From an uncultured Clostridiaceae bacterium (lineage in GTDB: Bacteria > Bacillota > Clostridia > TANB77 > CAG-508), in NCBI GenBank assembly GCA_946628065.1, contig CAMOWC010000008.1:1-64000 (forward strand): a DNA stretch of 64,000 nt, in the 5' to 3' direction. The translations under genes were made by a program, and so were the position numbers. This document shows, piece by piece, positions 52,501 through 60,528 of the stretch. Positions within the stretch are counted from its first letter, which is position 1. Every line of letters begins with the position of its first letter. Under the pieces are notes generated by a model that was given only the letters and a program-made list of their open reading frames with translations, searched no databases and had not been told where the DNA came from.

Positions 52501-54319
52501 CTTTTACTTCTTGTGTATCCACTAGTTTACCATCGTATTCTTTATTATCTTTTTTGAATTTTCCAAGATCGTAAGCTTCACCATTTTCACCAAGTTTTGT
52601 TTCGTATAACTCGTATTTTCCAACTGGTAAACCTTTTAATGTTGGTGTTATACCATTTACTGTTACTAGTTTTGCAACTTTTGCATCGTTAAAGTCTTTT
52701 GTATATGTGTCTTTTTCTAATACAGTATTGTTTTCTGCTCTTACCCAACCTTGTTCGTTTCCATCTATTCTGTATAGTCTGAATTCATAACCATTTAGGG
52801 GTTTTCCTGTATCTCCATCTATTTTATGAACATATACATCTGTACGAGATCTATTGTTTACAGCTGTTACTGTTGCTGGTTGGCTAGGTGTTACTTTATA
52901 TGTTCCACTTGTACGATTTCCATTGCTATCTACTTGCCATACACGTTGTGCTTTTACTTTTCCAGTTTTTCCTGGCACTGTTGTTTCTTCTAATTGATAA
53001 ATATCTTGTAGTCCTGTTGGTAAACCTGTTTCATAGATTCTGTATTGCTCTGTTGATGGTAAGTTTTCTATTGTTATTTTTCCTTTTGCGTCTGTTTTGA
53101 ATTTTTCTGCATCATCATAATTTGGTACAAAATTAATTTTTTGTCCGTCTTTTTTTACCCATCCTTTATTTTCAGCATATACTTTGAATTCTATGTCTTT
53201 TAGGCTTATTGTTGAGTCATTAAATTGGTCAACTTTTTGGATTTCAAGTTTTCCAGTTTTTGGTAGTGGTAATGTTTTTTCTACTTCAGTATTTGTTTTT
53301 TCTCCATTATATATAATGAAGTTTTGTGATGCACCACCACTAACTATAACTATTCTTGCTTTTGTTGATACTAATGCTGTTTTTGATTTTATTTTTATAC
53401 TTTCTATTTTTGTTGTGCTGTTGTTTATAACAACATAAAATGGTTTGTGATGTTTTACTGAATCTACACTTTTTATAGCATTTGTATCTATTTTTTCTGC
53501 TATTCCAACTGCTTTTTCAGAATTATTTATAGTGATTTCTCCAATTTTAGCTCCACCTGTAAGGTTAACTCTATATGGTCCTATAAATGTTTTTCCGTTT
53601 ACTGTTGTTGCTGTTATTTTATTTTTTTCTGATTCTTCCATAGATACTTCTAATGCTTGTGTTTCTATCGCTCCTTGTTTTTGAGCTTGAGTTGCAAATG
53701 CTTCAGCCTCATTTATATATTTGTTGTATCCTGTGTAACCATATCCTTGTCCTTGAATATAGTTTGATAAGCCAACTTTTCTCATTTGATTAACATATGT
53801 TGTTTCCCACATTATTCTTGTCATAGCATCTTTAGCTGTAGCATTTGTTGTAGCCCATGTTTCTCCCTTTTCTTCTGCTACTCTAGCTAGATATGCTAGC
53901 ATTAATATAGGTTTTACATTTTTATTTGATACGCTGTATTCTACACCATTTTTATTTTTTTCGCTGTATACTTTTACTACATTGCTTTTAGTGTCGTTAT
54001 TGATATCAAAAATGTTTACTACTTTATATGTAGTTCCTGTAAAATAGTGGCCATTTGGATGTATACACATACCTCCAACTTGGTTAACTGGAGCATCTTG
54101 TCCTGATTTTACTTTGGCTCCAATTGATTTAGGAGCTTCCAAGGCATACCATTCTTCTTTGTTTTGTGAAAGTTTTATTAATTCACCTACAGTTTCGCCA
54201 TTTTTAATCTTTGCAGCATTTGATGTATTTCCAATAAATCCGAATACTATTGAAATGGCAATAAGTAAGCTTGTTACTATAGATATATTTTTATAAATAT
54301 GACTTTTAGTATTACTCAT
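49568..54319 (-). CDS. SpaA/Cna-B and SdrD-B domain surface protein with LPxTG-like end
   Basis: Protein of 1583 residues with a signal peptide (about 10-36). An N-terminal domain contains Cys85 (GGMCIHPNGHYF) and later MTRIMW at 166-171, which recalls thioester adhesin domains, but the Gln of the usual Q-x-x-I-W motif is absent. Two SpaA-like modules follow (from about 356 and 496), then SdrD-B-like modules (from about 620 and 1086) with DUF11-like stretches between. The C-terminus reads VTPATGED, a membrane span (about 1556-1578) and KKK, like a sortase signal with Thr in place of Leu. No sortase gene is in the window. The start ATG overlaps the upstream gene by 8 bp behind AAAGGGGG, so translation is probably coupled. 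Confidence 0.88.
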   Translation of the reverse strand: MSNTKSHIYKNISIVTSLLIAISIVFGFIGNTSNAAKIKNGETVGELIKLSQNKEEWYALEAPKSIGAKVKSGQDAPVNQVGGMCIHPNGHYFTGTTYKVVNIFDINNDTKSNVVKVYSEKNKNGVEYSVSNKNVKPILMLAYLARVAEEKGETWATTNATAKDAMTRIMWETTYVNQMRKVGLSNYIQGQGYGYTGYNKYINEAEAFATQAQKQGAIETQALEVSMEESEKNKITATTVNGKTFIGPYRVNLTGGAKIGEITINNSEKAVGIAEKIDTNAIKSVDSVKHHKPFYVVINNSTTKIESIKIKSKTALVSTKARIVIVSGGASQNFIIYNGEKTNTEVEKTLPLPKTGKLEIQKVDQFNDSTISLKDIEFKVYAENKGWVKKDGQKINFVPNYDDAEKFKTDAKGKITIENLPSTEQYRIYETGLPTGLQDIYQLEETTVPGKTGKVKAQRVWQVDSNGNRTSGTYKVTPSQPATVTAVNNRSRTDVYVHKIDGDTGKPLNGYEFRLYRIDGNEQGWVRAENNTVLEKDTYTKDFNDAKVAKLVTVNGITPTLKGLPVGKYELYETKLGENGEAYDLGKFKKDNKEYDGKLVDTQEVKANTTGVFPFEEKNRQVFIKITGKVFEDTLQGKNKQSRDGEYNSEDDKLIEGIEVTLVDRITKQEISTFTNAKGEYTFDKVRIRESDNSEKADYLNRYYVKFKYDGFIYQSTAPSKNEVKKFNDDGTINTTTSKAFETETTRGNVNNQFKEVTGKGQKLSNGVELKYNKSNDIVTLENTSKLVETNTGIKVEGKTDFEVNATVLGNLLQAYYDKLKETQDVVTEISHIDLGVYRREMPNLSLEKDVYNAEVSVNGYKYTYMYNQKIVGNDAIETTTGVDFDNDYRLPIYRADAEKSEGANALNATVTYKIKLQNSSTNLYTTVNGLNEWYSKDYSIAKDSNEKYEIYLSNDPAEKTFDDNNRLQLKREPKTTNPDQNSEYNRTPIEFAEPIKLTPDQEGNTKYVYIKLNVNEVANIYNKNINLENFVEINEYTTYSDKEFKNLYAAIDTNSIPGSMIADRFAETDEDDSDNAPGLHLVEAAERTISGTVFEDGAISFGAGKERIGDGKFEDDETKIAGVEVSLLQYNGSEWKIVGTTTTDASGNFSFKGFMAGTYKVQYKWGNDKYKVENYKGTIFVNKDRANDPNWIKEENPRYSDAMDDYNLRVAIDQKALYNRDTAGYDDLSKMISETPDFAIGIEKEEYTEAPGENGYTYNVSNVDFGIIERPRQAMEINKNLKSILLTTNDGAQIVNASIKEDGTLDVKTGEKWVTGGKDYLWVQVDKSITQGLNAEMGYNITVSNVSEIDYDNEDYYKYGVKNGDQITMNLRAEAIYDYCKGALLSSENTTEWETVKPGDYRIDTTTGDTITEENFKEQFARKVNEDGTINESYSWESSHSETKEIYTEWLEQMATTRTTDIRKVKLDGREILKYNGTKLTRAMAPGESETAEIKLSKELANGNDIRFDNDAEITNITFETAARTGSKPSAYTSKAYTRAAWTTVTPATGEDRDYTWIIITAVSAIAVLGVGIIIIKKKVLK

Positions 54320-57300
54320 GATTTGCCCCCTTTCTTTTCTTTGTGTAAACTATTATTCCTGTTGTAGTCAATACAATTATTGCTATTATTATTCCTATTG
54401 ATACTTCAACACCTGTTCTAATTGATACGATTAATTCTGCTGAGCTTGTGTTGTCTGCTGTATCTTTGTCTGGTATTGATAATTCGTTGCTTGTTCTTGC
54501 AATTTCTGCTTTGTTTGTTGTTACACCTGTGTTATTTTCTGTCATTGCTTTTGTTAATGTTAATACAACTTGTTTTGTTTCTCCTGGTTGTATTATTTCT
54601 TTTGAAAGTGCTGTTGTATGTACGTTTCCGTCTGTAGATTTATACCAGTTTTTATTTATTTCTGAGTTGAAGCTCATGTCTTTTGGCATGTAGTCTACTA
54701 TTTCGTTTGCGTATCCAGCAAGTTCACCTTCGTTTGTTATTTCTAATGTGTATTCTACTAATACTGTTGATGATGCTAATAATTTTGCATCTATTTCAAC
54801 TTTAGCTAATTGTTGTTTGTTGTATTGTTTTACTACTGTTCCAGCAGTATTTTGAATTGTTACTTTGCTTATGTATTTGTTTATTTTTAAATCAAATACT
54901 TCATTTTCGATAAATCCAGCATCGATATTTTGTATACTTTTATCTTTTAATACTAATTTATCTGTCATTGCATATATTTTTGAATTTCCATCTGTTGATA
55001 TTGTTCCTGTAATTATGTCTGAGTTTGTTGCTTCTGAAGCTGATGCTACTTGGTATTCTGTATTTCTGTATTTTAAGTTATCGAATGTAAATACTACCAT
55101 GTAACTTCCTTCTTCGATATTTTCGAATGTGTACATTCCATTTTTATCTGTTTTTACACTTAGTCTGTTTCCATTTTCGTCTGTTACGAATTTGTTTGTT
55201 TTTGTATTTACTAACATTGCTGTAATTCCTACAAATGGTTTTTCTGAACTTTCTCTAACACCATTTTTGTTTGCATCAATCCATGCCATACCTGAAATTG
55301 TGTTTTTGATTGTTACTATACCAGGGATTGTTGGCCCATCTGTTGGTTGTGGCTCTGGATCTTGGTTTCCAGGTTCTTCAGTATTGTTGTTTCTAGCATT
55401 TGTTTCTAATGTATGTGTAATTTCTTTAGTAATGTCTTCTTCCATTAGGTTACCCATAACAGTTACTGTATTTGTTATTGTATCTTTTCCTGTTCTTGTT
55501 TCATCAACTTCTGTTTCTATTGTTACAATAGCTTGTTGTTCAGGATCTAATACTATTTTTTGATAAATTGAATTATCATCTTTTACAGTAATATCACTTG
55601 TTTCTTTTCCAATTGTGTAATATGCTTTTTTGATTTGTGCAGCACTTGGAACTGAATCTGTTATTGTTACACCATCTGTGTTTTTACCTACATTTTTTAT
55701 TGCTATTTTATAAACTAAACTATCTCCTGTTTTTATTGCTCCATTTTTATTTGATGTCATAGCAACGTTCATTTGAGATACTTTTTTCTCAATTAAGCTT
55801 GTTTCAACATAGTTTGAATAGTATTTTGTACCATCAACTGTTGCTGTAAAGCTTATTTTTTGTTTTTTGTTTTCGTTATATTTAACAACTTTTATTGGAA
55901 CTATCATTTCTTTTGTTGCTCCAGATGCTAATGAGTTTACTTCAAATGATAATGAGTTGTCTTGTTGTTTTGTTATTGTGTAGTTTTTGTCATCACTTGT
56001 ATCATCTTCTTCTATATCCATAGAATATGCTTCTATAATTTGATATTCTTCTGGTACTGTGATGTTTACTGGTATTTTTGTTAATTGTGCATCTGATGTA
56101 TTTTTTATTCTTAATGTTAATCCTACTATGCTTCCTAATTGGTTAGGATATTCTTTTGATTCGTTAGATTCTAGGCTTAGTTTTAATGCTGCATTTTTTA
56201 CTGTGTTTGAAGTTTTTAATTCAATTTTTTCAATGTTTTCGCCTGTTATTTCTGCTGTTGATTCTAATTTTTGAGCATCTTCTTTTACTCTTACTTGATA
56301 TGTTAATACTATTGTTGCTTTTTTTGGAAGTGTAAAGTCAGATACTTTATATTCTGAATCTCCAACTTGTTCTCTAACAAATGTGTAGTTTGCATATTGT
56401 TCTGTACCTTCTAGATATATTGGTACTTCTCTTTCTACTTTTGTGCTTGCATATACGTTTGCACCTTCATGAACTGCTTTAAAGTTTACTTTTTCAATAT
56501 CATTATTTGTTTGGTTTGTTATTTTATATGTATATGTAACGGCTTGACCTGCATTTACTTGGTCTCCATCTTTTAATGTTACTCCAGCTGATACTGCTGT
56601 CATTGCAACTTTTATTTTATCTGTTGATTCTTCTACTGCTGGTCCCAACTCTTTTGGTGTCTCTTCTTCTAATGTTGGATCTTGGTTAGTTGGTTCTTGT
56701 GTTGGATTTTGTTGTGTTGGCTCTGTTGTTTGAGCTTGTTTTTGTATATCTATTATTACATCTGTTGAAACAGGTTCTGGTTGTGTTGCAGCATTTTCGT
56801 TTGTATATGACATTGTTACTTTTGCTGCTTTTGCTACTGGTAGTTCTGTTCCTTCTGGTACATTAGCTTTTACCGCTACTTTTGCATTTACTGTTACTAC
56901 AATTCCTCCAACTGTTTGGTTATCAAATACTGTTTGTTCCCCTTCAATTTTGATTATTATTTTGTTTCCATCTACTGTTATTTTTGATTGGTCAACCTTG
57001 AAGTTTTCATCTTGTTTTTCTGCGAACACTACGTTTGCAGATACATTTGATATTTCTGCTACATCTTCTGGTAATTCTAATGTAATTGTTGGCTCTTTAA
57101 ATAAGTATGTATCTGGTGTTCCTGTTGGTAATTTAACTTGGAATTCTACATCATTTACATTTTTTGTTGAGAATACATATCCAGTTGGCATTGTTAATTG
57201 TGCAGGTTTTGTTGTTGGTTCGTTTAGTTTTGTATATACTATTGCTGTTGAACCATTTGTATCTTTATTTGTTGTTACTTTTATTGCTGTTTTTATTGCA

Positions 57301-58814
57301 TTTATCTCTTGAATTGCTTCTTTGCTTAATCCTGCATTTCCAATTATTGCTTTTTGTGCAATTATTTCTATTGTTCCTTCATTTATTGGTTGGCTTGTTG
57401 TTATTGTTACATTATGTGTATTTAATGTTAATTCTTTTTCTGATGAACTATTTATTTCTTTTACGTTTCCATCATCATCTCTTATTGTTATTGTTCCATC
57501 TCCGCCTAATACGTTTTCTACATTTTTCCAATCAAATTTTATTTTTGTATATTTTGTTTGATTATTTGTTTCTTGGATGTTTGTTTCTTTGATTTTATCT
57601 TCTACTACTTCTACATGTTCAAATTTATCTTCTTCTAATTTAAGTTCTACATTGTTTACACCTGTTTTATCTGATATTTCTATGTTGTATTTTTCTGTAT
57701 ATGGTGTTGGGTTAGTTGTATCTGCATACATGAATCCTTTATATACTTCTTTAGATACACTTGTAGCTTCTGCACTAACAATATTTCCTGAATTGAATTT
57801 TACTGTCATACTATCTTTTGGAAGAGTCATTGGTTTTTCTGCTTCATTATATCCCAAACATGTTGTGTATAATTTAAATTCTCCTACATTTCTAGTATAG
57901 TTCTTTAATTCATCTTGATTTTCAATATCATCAAATATATATATAAATTTATAAGTATCTGTTCCTGTACCATAATTAATTTTATTATCTTTTAATAATG
58001 AATTTGTAAATTTTAATGTTCCAGATGGTATATCATAGTATTTTGTTTTTACATTTTCTTCAACTTTTTTTCCATTTATTATAATATCTATAGTATCTGG
58101 TTCATTACCATTTATTTTTGGTACATTAATATCAAATCTATCGTTTATTCTTGGTATACTTTTAGCTGATACAACAATACCTTCTTGAATAAGAACTTTA
58201 TTTCCATCTTTTATTGCTTTTTCTACTGAATAATTAGTACCTTTTGATCCGACTTTCTCTTTATTTTCTGTCCATATCAATTTAGTATTTATTGTTGCTG
58301 TAACGTTTTCAGTTGATTCAGAGGTATAGTCTCCTGAAAGGGTTATTTGATTTTCCATGTTAAAATAATCTACATCGATTGTAGATTTCATCTCAAATGT
58401 TACTGGAATTTCTAGTACTATATCATCTTTTACATAGCTACCTTCAAGTTTTACTAATTTTATTTCTTTTGTTGCATTGTTTACTCCTGCAACATATTGG
58501 CTGTTAATTGTTTCTGGTAATTTAAAGTTTGCTTTGTCGTTTATTGTGATTTTTGCATTGCTTAAATCACCACTTTGTAGCTTGATTTTAGCATATAAAG
58601 TAGCCCCTTCTGATATATTTGCTTCTTTTGTGTAAATTTTGTTTCCATTAGCATCTTTAAAATAAGCGTCAAATGTTATTTTCCCGCCTTTAATGCTTTC
58701 TTCTCTGTCGCTTACCGCATATACTATGTTTGTGGCAACAAATAAAAAGTTTACCATTGTCATGCATAGTACTAGCATAAGTGCTGTTGTTTTTTGTAAT
58801 AGTTTTCCTTTCAT
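54312..58814 (-). CDS. DUF11-like/SdrD-B surface protein, first gene of a coupled pair
   Basis: Protein of 1500 residues with a signal peptide (about 10-34). Beta-sandwich modules with cohesin- or DUF11-like character run from about 40 to 690. A Thr/Pro/Gln/Glu linker lies at about 690-720. DUF11-like repeats follow (about 730-1150), then an SdrD-B module (about 1175-1290, SGMAWIDANKNGVRESSE) and a further DUF11-like module (TLEITNEGELAGYANEIVDY). A C-terminal span (about 1465-1488) ends in KKRKG. No LPxTG. It overlaps the next gene and resembles residues 1-1347 of the giant protein at 48364. ATG with AAGGAGG. Confidence 0.87.
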   Translation of the reverse strand: MKGKLLQKTTALMLVLCMTMVNFLFVATNIVYAVSDREESIKGGKITFDAYFKDANGNKIYTKEANISEGATLYAKIKLQSGDLSNAKITINDKANFKLPETINSQYVAGVNNATKEIKLVKLEGSYVKDDIVLEIPVTFEMKSTIDVDYFNMENQITLSGDYTSESTENVTATINTKLIWTENKEKVGSKGTNYSVEKAIKDGNKVLIQEGIVVSAKSIPRINDRFDINVPKINGNEPDTIDIIINGKKVEENVKTKYYDIPSGTLKFTNSLLKDNKINYGTGTDTYKFIYIFDDIENQDELKNYTRNVGEFKLYTTCLGYNEAEKPMTLPKDSMTVKFNSGNIVSAEATSVSKEVYKGFMYADTTNPTPYTEKYNIEISDKTGVNNVELKLEEDKFEHVEVVEDKIKETNIQETNNQTKYTKIKFDWKNVENVLGGDGTITIRDDDGNVKEINSSSEKELTLNTHNVTITTSQPINEGTIEIIAQKAIIGNAGLSKEAIQEINAIKTAIKVTTNKDTNGSTAIVYTKLNEPTTKPAQLTMPTGYVFSTKNVNDVEFQVKLPTGTPDTYLFKEPTITLELPEDVAEISNVSANVVFAEKQDENFKVDQSKITVDGNKIIIKIEGEQTVFDNQTVGGIVVTVNAKVAVKANVPEGTELPVAKAAKVTMSYTNENAATQPEPVSTDVIIDIQKQAQTTEPTQQNPTQEPTNQDPTLEEETPKELGPAVEESTDKIKVAMTAVSAGVTLKDGDQVNAGQAVTYTYKITNQTNNDIEKVNFKAVHEGANVYASTKVEREVPIYLEGTEQYANYTFVREQVGDSEYKVSDFTLPKKATIVLTYQVRVKEDAQKLESTAEITGENIEKIELKTSNTVKNAALKLSLESNESKEYPNQLGSIVGLTLRIKNTSDAQLTKIPVNITVPEEYQIIEAYSMDIEEDDTSDDKNYTITKQQDNSLSFEVNSLASGATKEMIVPIKVVKYNENKKQKISFTATVDGTKYYSNYVETSLIEKKVSQMNVAMTSNKNGAIKTGDSLVYKIAIKNVGKNTDGVTITDSVPSAAQIKKAYYTIGKETSDITVKDDNSIYQKIVLDPEQQAIVTIETEVDETRTGKDTITNTVTVMGNLMEEDITKEITHTLETNARNNNTEEPGNQDPEPQPTDGPTIPGIVTIKNTISGMAWIDANKNGVRESSEKPFVGITAMLVNTKTNKFVTDENGNRLSVKTDKNGMYTFENIEEGSYMVVFTFDNLKYRNTEYQVASASEATNSDIITGTISTDGNSKIYAMTDKLVLKDKSIQNIDAGFIENEVFDLKINKYISKVTIQNTAGTVVKQYNKQQLAKVEIDAKLLASSTVLVEYTLEITNEGELAGYANEIVDYMPKDMSFNSEINKNWYKSTDGNVHTTALSKEIIQPGETKQVVLTLTKAMTENNTGVTTNKAEIARTSNELSIPDKDTADNTSSAELIVSIRTGVEVSIGIIIAIIVLTTTGIIVYTKKRKGANHE

Positions 58815-58850
58815 ATTTTTTCCTCCTTAAAAACTTTATTACTTAATTTT

Positions 58851-58880
58851 ATAATAGCTTTTTTATATTATAGAAGTCAA
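58851..58880 (-). promoter_or_regulatory. Promoter of the coupled surface gene pair
   Basis: TTGACT (58875-58880), an 18-bp spacer and TATTAT (58851-58856) on the minus strand. Confidence 0.75.
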
Positions 58881-58920
58881 TATATTATTTTTTATCGTTT
58901 TTTTTACATTGTTTTTATAT

Positions 58921-58984
58921 TTACGGAAGTATTTTTACCGTGAATATTACAGGAATGTTAAGTTTTTATTACATTTCTGTTACA
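58921..58984 (-). promoter_or_regulatory. Composite upstream element of the surface gene pair (copy C)
   Basis: TTACGGAAGTATTTTTACCG (58921-58940) and TTACATTTCTGTTACA (58969-58984). Their starts are 48 bp apart, 107 and 155 nt upstream of the start codon. The rest of the gap to 59105 is A/T-rich with no gene. Confidence 0.5.
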
Positions 58985-59105
58985 AATAAAAAATAACACA
59001 CAACTCTACCTTATATTATACATTGTTTTTTCTCATTTTTCAACCTTTTTCGTGAAATTTTATTAACTTTTTATGTAACTTTCAAAATAGAAATTTTAGG
59101 AGTAA

Positions 59106-59127
59106 TTTTGGGGACCCGTCCCTAAAA
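59106..59127. repeat. Short palindromic dispersed repeat
   Basis: TTTTGGGGAC, CC, GTCCCTAAAA: a 10-bp stem with one wobble. A related sequence is at 31619-31639 and a half copy at about 11960-11975. It looks like the small REP-type palindromes seen in many genomes. Confidence 0.6.
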
Positions 59128-59134
59128 ATTTGGT

Positions 59135-59163
59135 GTAACAAAATGATAGTTGGTACATATAAT
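59135..59163 (+). promoter_or_regulatory. Possible promoter of the plus-strand clostridial pair
   Basis: GTAACA (59135-59140), a 17-bp spacer and TATAAT (59158-59163). The -35 is a weak match. Confidence 0.45.
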
Positions 59164-59180
59164 TAAATGAGGTGGTTTAT

Positions 59181-59624
59181 ATGGCAAATAATTTTGATGA
59201 AAGTACTATGAATAATATTAAAAATATGGTGGATAGCGGTAATCTTCAAGGCGCTATTTCTCAAATTTCTCCTGAGATGATTGAGAATTTTTCTAAGATG
59301 ATGAATGGTCAATCTGCGCCAAATCCAGGACATTCAGGCAATTCTACATATGAGTCCAATTTCAATAGTGCCAATAGCAATCAAAGTACCGTAAATTCTG
59401 GCAATTCTAGTTTTGACTTTAGTAAGATTGATATGAATACTATGATGAAAATAAAGTCTATTATGGAGAATATGAATAATAAGAATGATCCTAGTTATAA
59501 TTTGTTAAACTCTTTAAAGCCGTATTTAAGAGAGTCTAGACAAGAAAAAGTCGATCAATATGCTAATTTATTGAATTTTTCTAAGATTGCAGAAGCTTTT
59601 AATAATTCTAACAATAATCAATAG
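59181..59624 (+). CDS. Conserved clostridial hypothetical protein
   Basis: Protein of 147 residues. ATG 59181 is chosen over GTG 59172 because AGGTGG fits the later start. The N-terminal helical part (MVDSGNLQGAISQISPEMIENF) is followed by an Asn/Ser/Gly-rich low-complexity middle (about 50-85) and a helical C-terminus with SLKPYLRESRQEKVDQYANLL. I recall similar C-termini in a two-gene clostridial arrangement of unknown function, always beside a tiny Leu-rich membrane protein, as here. Function unknown. Confidence 0.75.
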   Translation: MANNFDESTMNNIKNMVDSGNLQGAISQISPEMIENFSKMMNGQSAPNPGHSGNSTYESNFNSANSNQSTVNSGNSSFDFSKIDMNTMMKIKSIMENMNNKNDPSYNLLNSLKPYLRESRQEKVDQYANLLNFSKIAEAFNNSNNNQ

Positions 59625-59694
59625 ATTATTGTTTTTTGCAACTTAAAAACTGAACCTAGTATTCAACAGATTCTGTATAACAGGAGGTGAAAAC

Positions 59695-59898
59695 ATGGAA
59701 AAATCAGAAGAAAAAAACGCTTCTGCCGATGAGAAACGTTCATTTAATTTATTTAACCAAGCCCCTTTTTTCAGTATTTTGGGCTTTGATTTATATTCGG
59801 ATGATATTTTAATTTTGTGTATTCTTTTTTCCATGTATATGGAAGGAATTAAAGATCAAATGCTGTTTTTGCTATTGTTGTTACTACTTTTTTCTTAA
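59695..59898 (+). CDS. Small membrane protein, partner of the preceding gene
   Basis: Protein of 67 residues. ATG 59695 lies 7 nt after AGGAGGTGA. The N-terminal half is polar (MEKSEEKNASADEKRS). The C-terminal half has a Leu-rich stretch (FSMYMEGIKDQMLFLLLLLL) and a preceding hydrophobic region, so one or two spans. It ends one base before the minC stop on the opposite strand, with no terminator between the converging genes. Confidence 0.72.
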   Translation: MEKSEEKNASADEKRSFNLFNQAPFFSILGFDLYSDDILILCILFSMYMEGIKDQMLFLLLLLLLFS

Positions 59899-60510
59899 TT
59901 ATTCTATTATTATTTTGTCATTTTCTACGTATAAATAGCTATTTTTGTGTAGTGGTTCTTCGTCTCTATTTATTTCTTTTACTATGTTTGCAATTCTTAC
60001 TTGAACAGCATCAAATGTTCCAGCTGCTATAATTGCGCTTTTGTTTCCTTTTGCGCCTGCATGTGCTAATCCCCTAAGGTTTCCTAGCACAACTATATTG
60101 TCTGATGCAACAATTTCTGCTCCTGAATTTACATCTCCTAATATTACAAGGCTTCCTTCAGTTTCCATTCTTTGGCCTGACCTTAATGATCCTCTATGAA
60201 ATTTTGTCTCTGATGTTGCAATTTTTTGGTCAAATGTTTTTCTAATACTTGATAGCCCTAAACTTTTAGGCGTATCGAATTCTATCTTTACATCTATTTC
60301 GTCTTTTATTATTTCTTGTATTTCATCTATTTCTTTGTTTTTTAGTAGTTTTCCTGTTATTCTTATTGGGGTTGTGTCATCTTGATATAGTTTTTTTAGT
60401 TCTGGTATTTTTCTTTTGAAACTTTCTATTATGTCTTCATATTTTGCTTCTTCTTTGATTCTTATTACTAATTCGTTTCTTTTTAGGTTTATGTTTAAGC
60501 AATTTTTCAT
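59899..60510 (-). CDS. minC: Septum site-determining protein MinC
   Basis: Division inhibitor of 203 residues that blocks FtsZ polymerisation away from midcell. The N-terminal domain (about 1-95) is followed by the right-handed beta-helix domain with HRGSLRSGQRMETEGSLVILGDVNSGAEIVA (cited in part) and VLGNLRGLAHAGAKGN (about 105-203). It is the last gene of the mreC-mreD-mrdA-minC operon. minD, which normally follows and which MinC needs, is not here: the operon meets two convergent genes instead. ATG with GAGGT. Confidence 0.93.
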   Translation of the reverse strand: MKNCLNINLKRNELVIRIKEEAKYEDIIESFKRKIPELKKLYQDDTTPIRITGKLLKNKEIDEIQEIIKDEIDVKIEFDTPKSLGLSSIRKTFDQKIATSETKFHRGSLRSGQRMETEGSLVILGDVNSGAEIVASDNIVVLGNLRGLAHAGAKGNKSAIIAAGTFDAVQVRIANIVKEINRDEEPLHKNSYLYVENDKIIIE

Positions 60511-60528
60511 TTTTTCTTTACCTCTTTC

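Noticed and set aside
59643-59834. Minus-strand ORF of 63 residues
   Set aside because: It lies opposite the well-supported 67-residue gene with an ideal ribosome site and has none itself.
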